The position numbers and the translations under genes are program-made. Below the pieces are notes generated by a model. It was given only the letters and a program-made list of their open reading frames with translations. It ran no database searches and was not told the DNA's origin. Positions 18,021 to 28,800 of a stretch of 32,966 nt of DNA are shown piece after piece; positions within the stretch are counted from its first letter, which is position 1; each line of letters begins with the position of its first letter. Source of the stretch: Anaerobiospirillum succiniciproducens DSM 6400 (GTDB lineage Bacteria; Pseudomonadota; Gammaproteobacteria; Enterobacterales; Succinivibrionaceae); contig NZ_AXWV01000048.1 of NCBI RefSeq assembly GCF_000482845.1, positions 1-32,966 on the forward strand, read 5' to 3'.

Positions 18021-18899
18021 TTAGTTCCAGCCAGTTGCTTCACGTAGACCATCTGCAATATCAGCTGCAGTTGGGACTACAGTTACACCAGCATCGCGCA
18101 GAGCTTGCTGCTTTGCAATGGCAGTACCTTGACCGCCTGAGATGATAGCGCCGGCATGACCCATTCTTTGGCCCTTTGGAGCTGAGGCACCAGCAATGTA
18201 TGAAACTACAGGCTTGGTCATGTTTTCCTTAATCCAAGCTGCAGCTTCCTGCTCGGAAGTACCGCCGATCTCGCCTACTAAGACCACAGCCTCAGTCTGA
18301 GGATCTGCTTCAAAGTGCTTTAAGATATCGACGAAGTTAGAGCCTTGTACAGGATCACCGCCAATACCAACACAGGTAGACTGACCAAAGCCAGCATCAG
18401 TAGTCTGCTTAACTGCCTCGTAAGTTAAAGTACCGGAACGAGATACGATACCTACCTTACCTTTTGAGTGAATGGCACCTGGCATAATGCCTACCTTACA
18501 CTCACCTGGAGTTACTACACCAGGGCAATTTGGACCAATGAGCATGGTATTAGACTGACGCAGACGGGCCTTAACACGCAGCATGTCGATTACAGGAATA
18601 CCTTCGGTAATACATACGATAAGCTCGATACCTGCATCAATGGCCTCAAAAATTGAGTCAGCTGCAAATGGAGGTGGCACGAAGATCATGGAGCAAGTAG
18701 CCTTGGTTACATCCACAGCCTCTTGCACGGTATTAAATACAGGCAGACCTAAGTGAGTGGTGCCGCCACGACCTGGGGTTACACCACCAACTAACTTGGT
18801 ATCACAGTATGCAAGGCACTGAGTAGAGTGTGCTGTACCTTGAGAACCAGTAATACCCTGACAAATGATCTTGGTATCTTTGTTAATGAGAATACTCAT
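18021..18899 (-). CDS. sucD: Succinyl-CoA synthetase alpha subunit
   Basis: With SucC it interconverts succinyl-CoA and succinate, coupled to nucleotide triphosphate formation. The N-terminal Rossmann domain has [10 protein letters not shown] (13-22) for CoA. The central segment [19 protein letters not shown] (122-140) is diagnostic. The phosphorylated active-site histidine is His248 in M-G-H-A-G-A-I. Length (292) is normal. GAAAGG precedes the ATG. It follows sucC but with an unusually long 259-base gap. No sucAB is adjacent, which would suit use in a branched or reductive succinate route, though this is inference. Confidence 0.97.
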   Translation of the reverse strand: MSILINKDTKIICQGITGSQGTAHSTQCLAYCDTKLVGGVTPGRGGTTHLGLPVFNTVQEAVDVTKATCSMIFVPPPFAADSIFEAIDAGIELIVCITEGIPVIDMLRVKARLRQSNTMLIGPNCPGVVTPGECKVGIMPGAIHSKGKVGIVSRSGTLTYEAVKQTTDAGFGQSTCVGIGGDPVQGSNFVDILKHFEADPQTEAVVLVGEIGGTSEQEAAAWIKENMTKPVVSYIAGASAPKGQRMGHAGAIISGGQGTAIAKQQALRDAGVTVVPTAADIADGLREATGWN

Positions 18900-19158
18900 A
18901 AAAAAACCTTTCTTACACTTGTATGTGTTCTCTTACGCAACTACCAACAAATCAAACAGACTAAAGCTTTTGCCTGCTCCAACCACCCTTTACAGCCACT
19001 GATCTTTATTGATCTTGCGTTCTTCTATGGCTGCTGCAACTGCTGCTGCAGTTTTTCTGCTGCTTGCGCTGCGCGTAGTTGCTAGGCGGTCGATTTATGG
19101 AGCTTTTAGAGCTGGCCGCTATTGTTTTGCTTGTTGTTGGTGGGTTGCGCGGTACAAA
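18900..19158. other. Low-complexity spacer between sucC and sucD
   Basis: Contains a CTG/GCTGCTGC-rich tract (about 19025-19085) and no gene I can support. In most bacteria sucC and sucD are adjacent or overlapping. Confidence 0.5.
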
Positions 19159-20319
19159 TTAGGCGGAAGCCTTCTCTACTGCGAGCATGGCAGCCTCACG
19201 CAGGCCTTGCGCTGCAGTGATGTCTAAGCCACTACCTGAGAGGATTTCACCACCTTCTTTAGCGTGGTTACCCTCAAGACGCACTACTACAGGAACCTTG
19301 GTACCTACTTCATGTACTGCACCCAAAATACCTTCAGCAATGAGATCGCAACGTACGATACCGCCGAAGATGTTTACAAAGATGCACTTAACGTTGGAAT
19401 CTTCCAAGATGATCTTGAAAGCCTCCATTACACGCTCTTTAGTAGCAGTACCGCCTACGTCAAGGAAGTTAGCAGGCTCGCCGCCACATGCCTTGATGAT
19501 GTCCATAGTGCCCATTGCAAGGCCAGCACCGTTAACTAAGCAACCGATGGAGCCAGTTAAAGGAACGTATGAGAAGTTAGAAGCTACTGCACGTGCAATA
19601 CGTGGATCTTCTTGAGATGGATCATCAAGCTCTAATAAATCTGGGTGACGGTACAGAGCATATGAGTCAAGGTTAATCTTGGCATCTAAGCAGACTAAAG
19701 AGCCTTCAGTAGTAACGGCCAGTGGATTAATCTCAACTAATGACAAATCAAGGTCAATAAATGCACGTGAGATACCCATAAAGATCTTGGCAAACTCGTT
19801 AACCTGCTTGCCCTTGAGACCTAACTTATAGGCTAAATCTCTACCTTGGTAAGGCTGTGGGCCGGTTAATAAATCGATATTGCACTTTAAGATACGTGAG
19901 GAATCTTGAGCGGCCATTTCTTCAATTGACATACCACCCTCAGCTGCCATGATGGTCAGATTTGAGGTAGTACGGTCAATAGTAGCGCCTACATAGAGCT
20001 CACGAACGGTTTGGGTAGCTCTTTCAATTAAAATACGGGAAACCAGCTTGCCCTCAGGACCAGTTTGATTGGTAACTAAACGAGAGCCTAACCACTTAGC
20101 GGCAAATGCCTCGGCCTCAGCTGGAGAGTTCACTACGGCAACGCCGCCGGCTTTACCACGAGCGCCAGCATGAACCTGGCATTTGCATACAAATGGGCCT
20201 GGGGATAGCTCATATGCAAACTTACCGATGCCTAAGGCCTTGGTGCTAACGTGGAAGTCAGCAATCGGTAAACCGTAGGAGCGCAGTAGCTCCTTACTTT
20301 GATACTCGTGTAAATTCAT
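19159..20319 (-). CDS. sucC: Succinyl-CoA synthetase beta subunit
   Basis: The nucleotide-specifying partner of SucD. The N-terminus M-N-L-H-E-Y-Q-S-K-E-L-L matches E. coli SucC closely. The ATP-grasp domain shows the V-C-K-C-Q-V-H-A-G-A-R-G-K-A-G-G-V segment and E-I-N-P-L-A-V-T for metal binding. The C-terminal CoA-ligase domain has N-F-L-D-V-G-G-T-A and I-F-V-N-I-F-G-G-I-V-R-C-D. Length is 386, as usual. I start at the ATG that gives M-N-L-H-E; a TTG two codons upstream is possible. The upstream leader is long and contains a palindrome. Confidence 0.97.
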   Translation of the reverse strand: MNLHEYQSKELLRSYGLPIADFHVSTKALGIGKFAYELSPGPFVCKCQVHAGARGKAGGVAVVNSPAEAEAFAAKWLGSRLVTNQTGPEGKLVSRILIERATQTVRELYVGATIDRTTSNLTIMAAEGGMSIEEMAAQDSSRILKCNIDLLTGPQPYQGRDLAYKLGLKGKQVNEFAKIFMGISRAFIDLDLSLVEINPLAVTTEGSLVCLDAKINLDSYALYRHPDLLELDDPSQEDPRIARAVASNFSYVPLTGSIGCLVNGAGLAMGTMDIIKACGGEPANFLDVGGTATKERVMEAFKIILEDSNVKCIFVNIFGGIVRCDLIAEGILGAVHEVGTKVPVVVRLEGNHAKEGGEILSGSGLDITAAQGLREAAMLAVEKASA

Positions 20320-20335
20320 AGCCAAAACTCATTTA

Positions 20336-20399
20336 ACAAGAGAAGCATGACTGTCCATTTGGACAACTAAACATGGCAAGGGCAGATTGAACCTCTTGT
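20336..20399 (-). promoter_or_regulatory. Foldable leader of sucC with internal palindrome
   Basis: ACAAGAG (20336-20342) can pair with CTCTTGT (20393-20399). Inside lies the hairpin TGTCCA-TT-TGGACA (20352-20365). It sits directly before the sucC start, so pairing could influence ribosome access. The pairing is seen; a role is inferred. Confidence 0.4.
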
Positions 20400-20722
20400 C
20401 ATGGACTATATTCATTTAGCCCAGAACAAAGCGTCTGCCTCATTAGTAAGTTTCAAACTCAGCTAACCACAAGACTAAGTTGCATTTAGATAAAGCTAGC
20501 AGCATTCACATGCCTTACTAGATTTGATCGCTTAGCTAACTAAGCCTTGCTCCCTGTATTTTGCTTGTTGTTACCCATAGCAAGAAAGTGCACTTGAGTG
20601 TCCAGCACTTCTTACCTCAACTAAATAGTCTGATTTGAAGTAACTACGACCATTTCAGTTGATCTTCACTCGCACATGTTTAAAACATATTCTGTGATCA
20701 ACTGTGTTCGAAACTTAGATTC

Positions 20723-20750
20723 ATTATATGTATGAACTGATTGTTGAAAA
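20723..20750 (-). promoter_or_regulatory. Candidate sucC promoter
   Basis: A perfect TATAAT (20723-20728, minus strand) with TTTTCA (20745-20750) 16 bases upstream. The leader would be about 400 bases, similar in length to that of eno. Confidence 0.45.
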
Positions 20751-21713
20751 GTACCAGCCGATCTTCTAAAAAGTCACTTAAACGCCACTAAAGACAAACA
20801 CAACTTCCATAAAAGCCCATATACATGCGCTTTTGTCATCACCACCTAATCCTGCCGTCCCCTGCATTGCACTGGTGCAAAATTTCTCCTCTCTTTCAAT
20901 TTTGATCCAATTTAGTTCAAAATCTTAAGCCACAACCAATTTTGCACAAATATGATCCACAACTTAGCGCAATATTCCGCAAAGAAGCACTGCAGCCCTT
21001 CTCTAATTCCACGCATTCCCGCCACCACACTGCAAAATTCATCATGTCCATCAGCTTTTGTTAACCTTCAACCTAACCTCATTGCTACCAAGATCCCTGC
21101 AGCGCTGCCTTACTGCCTGCCATCTTTCTTCTGCAGCTGACTCTTTGCAGCAGGTACTCGGGTAAGTCAGATTTGTCGTTTTGCGATTCAAGGAAAGGGA
21201 ACTCTATGCATTGCAATGTAAAGACAAGTCACCACTCTCAGCAAGGCGACTCTCGTGATGTTGATTAATCTTTAGACATAAATACGCAATCACCACCCAC
21301 GCATCTTTTAGTGGCGTAAGCGCTGCGTGAGTCTTACCTTGGGTACCGCAAATGATTTTGATTTTGTATTGATTACGCCTTTAGGCTTTTAGGTTTGTGC
21401 CACTTTCACTGCTGTTTGTAGCATTAGATTTGAGGGGTGGGATGTGACTTTTGCCTGGATTGCTTGTGTTTTAGTTTGGTCAATGATCTTGCCTGTGAAG
21501 GCGCAAAGCTATAGTGCGATTTACTTTGCTATCTGCAAGTGATGGTGCAAGGGTGTGATATTGCTCATAAGTGTTTAGACAAACGATCAATTTTACAGAC
21601 AAATTTAATAAATATACGCGTTTAGCCTATTTGATATGTGGTATATCTACGCTTAGCTAAGCTCGGCTATTAGATAGTTTTTGCGTTTGAACAACTAGCT
21701 TTGGGGGTGGATT
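20751..21713. other. Gene-free stretch between divergent sucC and the small secreted gene
   Basis: No gene is supported. A 20-codon frame (21206-21268) has a good GGAAAGGGA ribosome binding site but no other support. A small stem GCCT-TTA-GGC with a short T tail lies near 21380-21395. Confidence 0.45.
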
Positions 21714-22046
21714 ATGAAACACTCAATCTCTATGTTTATCTCTGTGCCAGTGTGCGCTGTGCTCTTATCGACAGCTCTTAGTGCCCAAGCTAGCGATGAC
21801 ATGCTGCCATCTCACGTTTGGAAAGACTCAGGTGGCAACTATCAAGACGATTTGGGCAGAACTTATGTGCCTGATACTTATGGCAATCTCAAAGGCCCAG
21901 ACTTCACTTTATACAAGCAATCAGACGGCTCATACATTACTCCCGATGATGGACTTATCACCCCAGATGGATCAGGCAATTGGGTCACCGATGATGGCTA
22001 TGTCTATAGCCCAGATGGCAATGGCGGTTACCTCTTAGACGAGTAG
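21714..22046 (+). CDS. Small secreted Gly/Asp-rich repeat protein
   Basis: A 110-residue protein with a clear signal peptide (basic start, hydrophobic core, cleavage probably after A-Q-A at about 26). The mature part consists of short Gly/Asp/Tyr repeats: G-G-N-Y-Q-D-D-L-G-R-T-Y, then S-D-G-S-Y-I-T-P-D-D-G, then P-D-G-S-G-N-W-V-T-D-D-G-Y-V-Y, then S-P-D-G-N-G-G-Y-L-L-D. I know no named family. It is a paralogue of the gene at 29359: about half of the mature residues agree and the C-terminal Y-S-P-D-G-x-G-G-x-x-L-D is shared. It should be exported to the periplasm or beyond. A strong purine-rich ribosome binding site (GGGGGTGG) precedes the ATG, and a 16-bp terminator follows. Function unknown; a beta-strand repeat or metal-binding role is conceivable. 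Confidence 0.75.
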   Translation: MKHSISMFISVPVCAVLLSTALSAQASDDMLPSHVWKDSGGNYQDDLGRTYVPDTYGNLKGPDFTLYKQSDGSYITPDDGLITPDGSGNWVTDDGYVYSPDGNGGYLLDE

Positions 22047-22090
22047 TAGCTGTTAATTGCCCCACTACCTTGCCATCCTTTTTCCTTTCT

Positions 22091-22140
22091 GGCTGATCTC
22101 GCTATAGCTACCTTGTATAGCGAGATCAGCCACTACTTTT
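22091..22140 (+). terminator. Strong hairpin terminator
   Basis: A perfect 16-bp stem, GGCTGATCTCGCTATA (22091-22106) with its complement at 22116-22131, closes a nine-base loop. ACTACTTTT follows. Confidence 0.75.
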
Positions 22141-22867
22141 CAAAGTCCCCTCTCTATTCTGTCCAGAATTTCTCTCATCTCTTCTTGCACTTTGCCTTAA
22201 CAGACTGCTTTTAGCGTGCGCAAGTCAACGTCCAGTTCATGTATGGCCATTTTTTATCTTGCTGCAGCAGCAATGGCTGTTAACTGTTCTGATCCTTGTG
22301 CATGGACTGCTAGTGCTACTTGCGTGGCTTGTTGTTTAGCTTATCTTGGCTTGTATTGGCTGGCCTTGGCTTATATTGGCTTGTATTGGCCAGCCTAGGC
22401 CTATCTGGGCTAGGCTGTGCTGTGATCGGCTTAGTTTCGTTTGCTTTGTTGAATGCTCTCTGATCTCTTCATTGGCATTTGATTGTTGCTTGCGTGGTAT
22501 TGGGATGATTGGAGCGTGTGATTGTTACGCTTTTTTTAGGCTAGTGCGGTGATCCTGGTTGTGTGTTGATCGATTGGATGCATGCGCTGATGGCGTTTGA
22601 AATAGCGTTAGTTCGTTTGAGAGCGATCACAATACCAAGATCATGTGTCGCAAATGCTTACTTTTAGCCTAAATTGTGCTTGTGTACGGCTACAGTGCTG
22701 ACTATGGTAGTGCTGTAGCTGTGTTTTGGTTATTTAGTACTGTTAGATGGTTGCAATATGAGTACTTATCTCTAGTGCAGTTATGATCTTTTTTGCACTT
22801 TTGCTATGCATTGATAGCAAATGCCGTACAATAATGACTTAAACCTAATCTCCATGCCGCTTCTTTA
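22141..22867. other. Gene-free stretch before the giant gene
   Basis: No gene is supported. It has a low-complexity tract at 22340-22400 in which TTGGCTTGTATTGGC occurs at 22346-22360 and 22376-22390 (30-base period), with related units between. At its end are an inverted repeat and -10 element preceding the giant gene. Confidence 0.5.
22801..22832 (+). promoter_or_regulatory. Inverted repeat and -10 of the giant gene
   Basis: TTGCTAT-N6-ATAGCAA (22801-22820) occupies the -35 region of a TACAAT (-10, 22827-22832). No good -35 is visible, so the repeat may be the site of an activator or repressor. The start would be about 30 bases before the ATG at 22868. Confidence 0.4.
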
Positions 22868-25800
22868 ATGATAGAGGCGTGGATAGCTTCGATATATACC
22901 CTTGGTTTTCTCAGGGCTCCGCAAAAAATGAAGTTTGACCCAAATAACCGTGACTTACTGTCACCAATCCAAAGCTTAGCGAATGTTAAGTACTCGATTT
23001 CGCGTAATGAAGAGAAGAACCGTACTGAGATCTTCTACATCAAGCTCACCGATAAGGATCATATTCCTGAAGGCGCTGAGAGCAGCGGTCTTGTAACTGA
23101 AGCTAAGACTTTAGATTCAGCTTTTGTTAAAGCACTGAGAAGACATACGCTTGATAAATCACGTTTTGATCGCGCTAAAACTTTAGCCAAAGATGCGCTC
23201 TCTTATGTTGACGCTATGGTGTCATCTAAGTCTAGCCCTCTAGCTATGGCTTTATCTGATGCTTTAACTATTCGTCCTACTAAAGCAGATCCTGTTATGA
23301 ATGCGGAGCATAGCAAGGCTTTAGTTAATGATGAAGAAGTTGATGCTATCGAAGAGCAAGAAGAGCAAAATGATAACCATGTAGACGTGTCTACAATGGA
23401 TGTCGAAGAGCTCTATGCCGTTAAAATATACGCTGGCTATGTATATGACCATCTATCCGAAGGCTACATTATCCTTGATCCTTTCTTTATTAACGAGCAC
23501 CCAAACATCAAGTGTCTTAGTTACAAACTAGTCAAGGATAAAATTGTTGAAGCGAGCAGACGTGGTCTAACTACAGACGTAGAGTGCGATAACTACTATC
23601 TTTTCGACTTTGCCAACAAAATTACCAGTGTTCTTCAAGTTGAGGATCCGAAGCTTAAAACTTTTACTAATGAAAGTATTTTCTCTGCTTTAGCTCGATT
23701 TTTTGTACCGCAAAATTTCTTAAAATTTGATGAACACCCTCATTATACCGAGACTGTCCTTAAAGCCTTTGCCATCCATGGGTTGACGGATAAGGTAAAT
23801 GAGTTAGTTGAGATTGAGTCTGCGAAAAATAACGGCGACTATTCTCTAAGCCCAATTAGTAATCTGATTGATTGCTTATCCTTAGATGAAGTTATCAATA
23901 CCATTAAAGAAGATGAGTCATTCGAGCCGAAGACTCTCTTAACCTTTGATGGCGTTGAGCATGCCTCATTGCGTGAACATCCTGATCTTAAAATTGATTT
24001 TGCATTTCGCTGCATTAGTGCAAGTTTACTTAAGACGCCTATAAAATCAGCCATCTTTGGCAAATACGATACTGCTATTGGCCACTTTGTTACAGTTTCA
24101 TATAGTGAAAAAATTGAAGTATTGCTGCTCAATAATATTTTCTGTTATCACTATCCAGAGTTTGCCAATTACACCATCTTAAGTTACGACGGTGTTCTGC
24201 ACTACTTTAATGCTGAAGCTTGCATGGTTGGCTATCCAAATGTGCACAAAGCCATACGCAAACTACTTAGCTGCTTAATTCCTTCAAGAACAAGAGCACA
24301 TGGTTTAGCACTCTATCTAAACCTACATGATGAAATCCCAAGCGCAACAGCTATTGCACAAAGTTCTATCAAGCCATTAAGCGATATTTACAATGCCCCG
24401 GTTAAAGCAGTAAAGATTGAGGGCAATCGCTATTCAGTACTTGAGCTTGAAGAAGACAATACAGCGTCCAAGAAAAAGAGCAAATCACGTAAATCCAAGT
24501 CCAAAGCTAAGGGCGATGTAGTAGGCAAAATCATGACCCCTGCCCAAAAGACTGGCTGGGTAATATTTGAACCAAGTTTCTTAGAAAAACATCCAGAGCT
24601 TATCTATCGCTATGGCTACATGGACGGTAATCGCCTGCGTATCTATGACACAGACGCTACCTTCCCTGGAGATGGGATGTTCTGGCTTGCCCGCCACTAC
24701 ACTTTTTCAGAGGATGATCTTGGCCCTAAGTTCTCTCCTGAGCTCAAATCTCAACTTAGACAACGTACTTTTGAAAATAGCCTCAAAATGTTGTCCGTGC
24801 TTCACGAGATATTTGTGGATCTTATAGATGGAGTAGATGTTGAGAATTTAGATGACGCACGCAGCACCATCCTTTATGAGCACTTCATCAATTTAGAGTT
24901 ACTTGCAAGTAGTGACTATACAAGTCCAATTACAAGAAACTATCTAAAAGAATTATTCTACACAGAAGATTGGGAACACAAAGACAATTTTATTGATCAA
25001 CTCCAGCAGTGTCTTGACTTCATTAATTACGAGATAGCATTAAACCTCTACGAGCGAAGAGGCTACAGTCACATTGCTGCGCCATGCAGAGCAATTACCT
25101 TCGTTAAGAACAATGGCCCTGAAATTTTCGATGCCTTTGTAGAAAAGATGCTTTTAGATGGCATTGATGCAGCCGATGCTGTTATTCCGTATGACGAGGA
25201 TGATGCTTTAGATTGTGGCAATAAGGAAAGCAGCAGCTTAATTGATAATGATGAGGCTTCACTAAGCTATGAAGATCAGTATAACTTACAAGCTAATAGC
25301 CCATCGACTCAAGAGAGTGGCTCAGCATCAGAGTTTGATCAAACTCAGCTAAATCCTTATGCAGAGCATACTACCAATGTAAGTACCTCAAGCGCTTATA
25401 CATCTACAAGCGATACTACCTCTAGTAGCGCTGGTATTGAGCTTGATGTGCTTGCTTTAAAAGCTAAGCAAAAGCCATTTGGCATCTTAGCAGAAGATGG
25501 CCAAAGCTTTGTGCTGTGTGGAATTTCATCATTAAAGGACGGCCCAAAGCTCAATCTCATTCCATCTGAAAATAAAAATGGCGGCTTTGGTTACTACACT
25601 CCAAAGCGTGAAAATGGCATCTTAGTAAATAAGATCGACACGCTAGCTGGCAGCATTGTGTCCTTTGGTAAAGAAGGTTGGTTGTGCTTTGAAACAGAGT
25701 ACTTAACTCCACGCCCATATCTGTCCGACTTCTATGTCTATTCATACAATGACAAGTTATGGTTCTATAACGTCAATGAAGAGACAGAAAAGGCGTTTGC

Positions 25801-28800
25801 TCAGACACCAGACTTCTTCATCTACTCATTTTTAAAGATGAACAAGGACGCTACTGCTAAGCTTGATCGCTCTTCCTTAAGCGTCACTGATTATATTTAT
25901 GAAGAAGAGCCTGTTGTTAGCGATACAGAAATTCAAGCAGCTCAAGAAGAAATCAATGCTGTTATCCACAACAATGAGCCACTGTTAGATGACTCTGATG
26001 CCCAAGTTGAGTTAGAGCTTAGCGATACTCAATCAGATATGTCACTGCCTATTACTCGTGCCATAGTTGGCGATGCTAACTTAAGTACTGCCAATGATTG
26101 TGTTATCGAAGAGCCTAACGAGTCTGATTTAGATGGTATTGATCCTTTTGATGCACAGACCTCTCATGGCTCCTTTGTATCAGATTTAGACTCAGGCAAT
26201 ATCACCAACTTTGATGGTGATATTGGCGCAGATAATAGTTTTGATGCATCTGAACTGACCTTACAAAGCTCACCATCAGCCTATGATCTAGGCCCATCAC
26301 CAGCTGATGATGAAGACTTATTGGTATCAGATCAGCGCTTAGATATGCAAATTGAGGAGCAGTTAGAGAAGAACTCAGGCGGCTTCTTAGAGCGCATGAT
26401 CGATGATGCTCAAGAGCACTCAGGCTCATCAAGCTCTGCTCAGGCTTCAATGCCAATTAACAACCCTCCTAAGCTCAATTTAAAGCTTGCCCCAAAGGAT
26501 GGTCAGTTATGCGTATTTGCCTATGAGTGCTGCGCGGAGAATCAATCTAGCTGCACTGAGGTCTACGCTGGTAGCTTTATTGGCACTAAGGACAATGGCT
26601 GGGTACTCTTTGAGCCAATGTACATTGGTCTGCATCCAGAGCTGCAGTATTTAATTGTGCGTTACCACAACGGCACTTTTGAATACTTTGATGCCTACTC
26701 TTACCCTGATGATCCGAACTTTGAAGAGTTCGGCATGCAGCGCTTTGATACGGACTACCTTAACAAAGTACTTGAGGCAGTTAGTCAAACCACTCCAATT
26801 GCATCTGTAGATGAGTCTAACGACATTGCTAATGTCGATCCGCTCGATACTGCTGACTTTGAAGATGCAGCTGAGGCAATGGTGGATGCGGCTGTACATG
26901 ATGCCTTTGAAGGTAAAGAGAACATTGGTGTCTTTGCTCGCGATTGTGATCCAGCAGCAGGCTGTCGTTCATTCTTAGCTCCTGATGGCTCACAAATCGA
27001 TGCTTTAGTTGAGCACCCTGCTTTATGTCTGCAGCTTAAGCATGACCATCTGTCTGGCTATATGCTCCTTGATGACAATGGTCGCTTTGCAGGCACGCTC
27101 GTCTCTCAAATCCCAGGCAGTCTGTGTGGCTGGGTGCGTTTAGATGAAGAGTACCTAAAGGTTAATCCTAAGCTCAATGAGTATCACATCTTCTTTGACC
27201 AGGATAAGATTTTCTTCTATCCACGAGTTGAGATTGATGATGACGATTTCCGTCTCTACCAATCCCCACCAGAGGATGTTGAGCATCGTCTGTTGCAACA
27301 AAGTGCTGATTTATCCGACTCTGAGCCAGCTGTTGCTGCTCTTAAGGAGATGGGAGCTTATACTTCCATGCCTTGCTACACTGAGATCGTTAAGAGCCGT
27401 GTAGAGGTGGAGTCCGATGAGGAGTTTAAACAGCTATGCTCAGATGGTCTTAAAGAGCTTACTGACAGTGACAGCAGCCTTTCACCTGCTTTAGTTAAGG
27501 CTGGATTGCCGACTACTAAGTTTGACAATCCAGAGTTTGCTGCAGCTTATTTGCAACGTCTCAAAGATAGCCTTGTGTTCAAGGTCAACGGCATCTATGT
27601 CGATGTCTATGCGCCTAAGGACGCTCAGTTTACAGCAGACATTGAAACCCAAGATGAGCCACTTATCATCGATGACACTGACATGATGAGTGAGCCTCAC
27701 CTTGACTCAGAGGGCTGCCAAGACAACGTCGAGTCTAATGTAGAGCAAATGGACTCTTCTGATGCCATCAACGCAAGTGAATACAAGCAAGTTGATCTGG
27801 AGTGCGTCGGTCAAATTCCATATGTGAACGGCAATGGCTACATTTGCTTCTCACCTCAAGCTCGCAGCAAACACCCTGAACTCGACGAGATCTTGGTACT
27901 GCACTGGGATGATCATCTGAGCCTTGAAAACCTCTTTGATTACTCCAAGAAAGATTTAGGTATCGTCACCGATTCTTTCATCTTTAGACTGCAGAGTACC
28001 TTCACTGACAAGTACCACTTAGGCTCCCCAAAGGACTACTTAGAAGTGCTTCGTGCTTTCAAGGCAGGCTTTAAGACCTACCCTGAAAACGAGCTCAACT
28101 ATTCACTTAGCGAGATACTTGAGGAGCGTCCTGAAGCTAATGTCTTACTCTTTGGTGGCGCTTTTGTAGATGTCACTTTAGGCCTTGATAAGGTGCCTGA
28201 AACTGGCGGTGATGCTCATGCTCGTGAGCTCAACAAGGGCGTTGGTGGTTGTCCATTAAATGTAGCTCACGCTTTAAGAACTTTGGACATTACCCATCAG
28301 CTCAAAGTCCCAATGGGCAATGGCCCATATGCTGATCTCATTAAAGCTCAGCTCTTAAGCGATGGTTATGATGAGAGCAACTTCATCATTGATGAGACAG
28401 TCAAGTATGACTGCGGCTATTGCTTATGCATGGTCGATCGCAATGGTGAGCGCACTTTCGTAACTGTTCCAGGCATTGAGAACCATGCCAAAGCTGAGTG
28501 GTTTGATGATCTTGATCTGAGTAAGACCGCTCTTATCTACGTCTCAGGCTTTGATCTTTTTGCCAAGAGTGGCGAAATCTACTTAAGCCGCTTAAAAGAG
28601 AAGTTACAAGAGCAAAACCTCTTAGGTAAGGTGGTCGTGTTCTTTGATGCAGGTGCAAGATTAGAGTACATCAGCCCTGAGGCTATTGAGATCCTACTTT
28701 CTTTAAATCCTATCGTGCACTGCAACCGTATGGAGCTTGAGCTCTTTACTGGTCAAAGAGACATTTACAAGGGCATCATGAGCCTCTCAAGTCGCACTAG

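Noticed and set aside
21206-21268. 20-codon frame with a good ribosome binding site
   Set aside because: Too short to support without expression data; no hydrophobic or repeat features.
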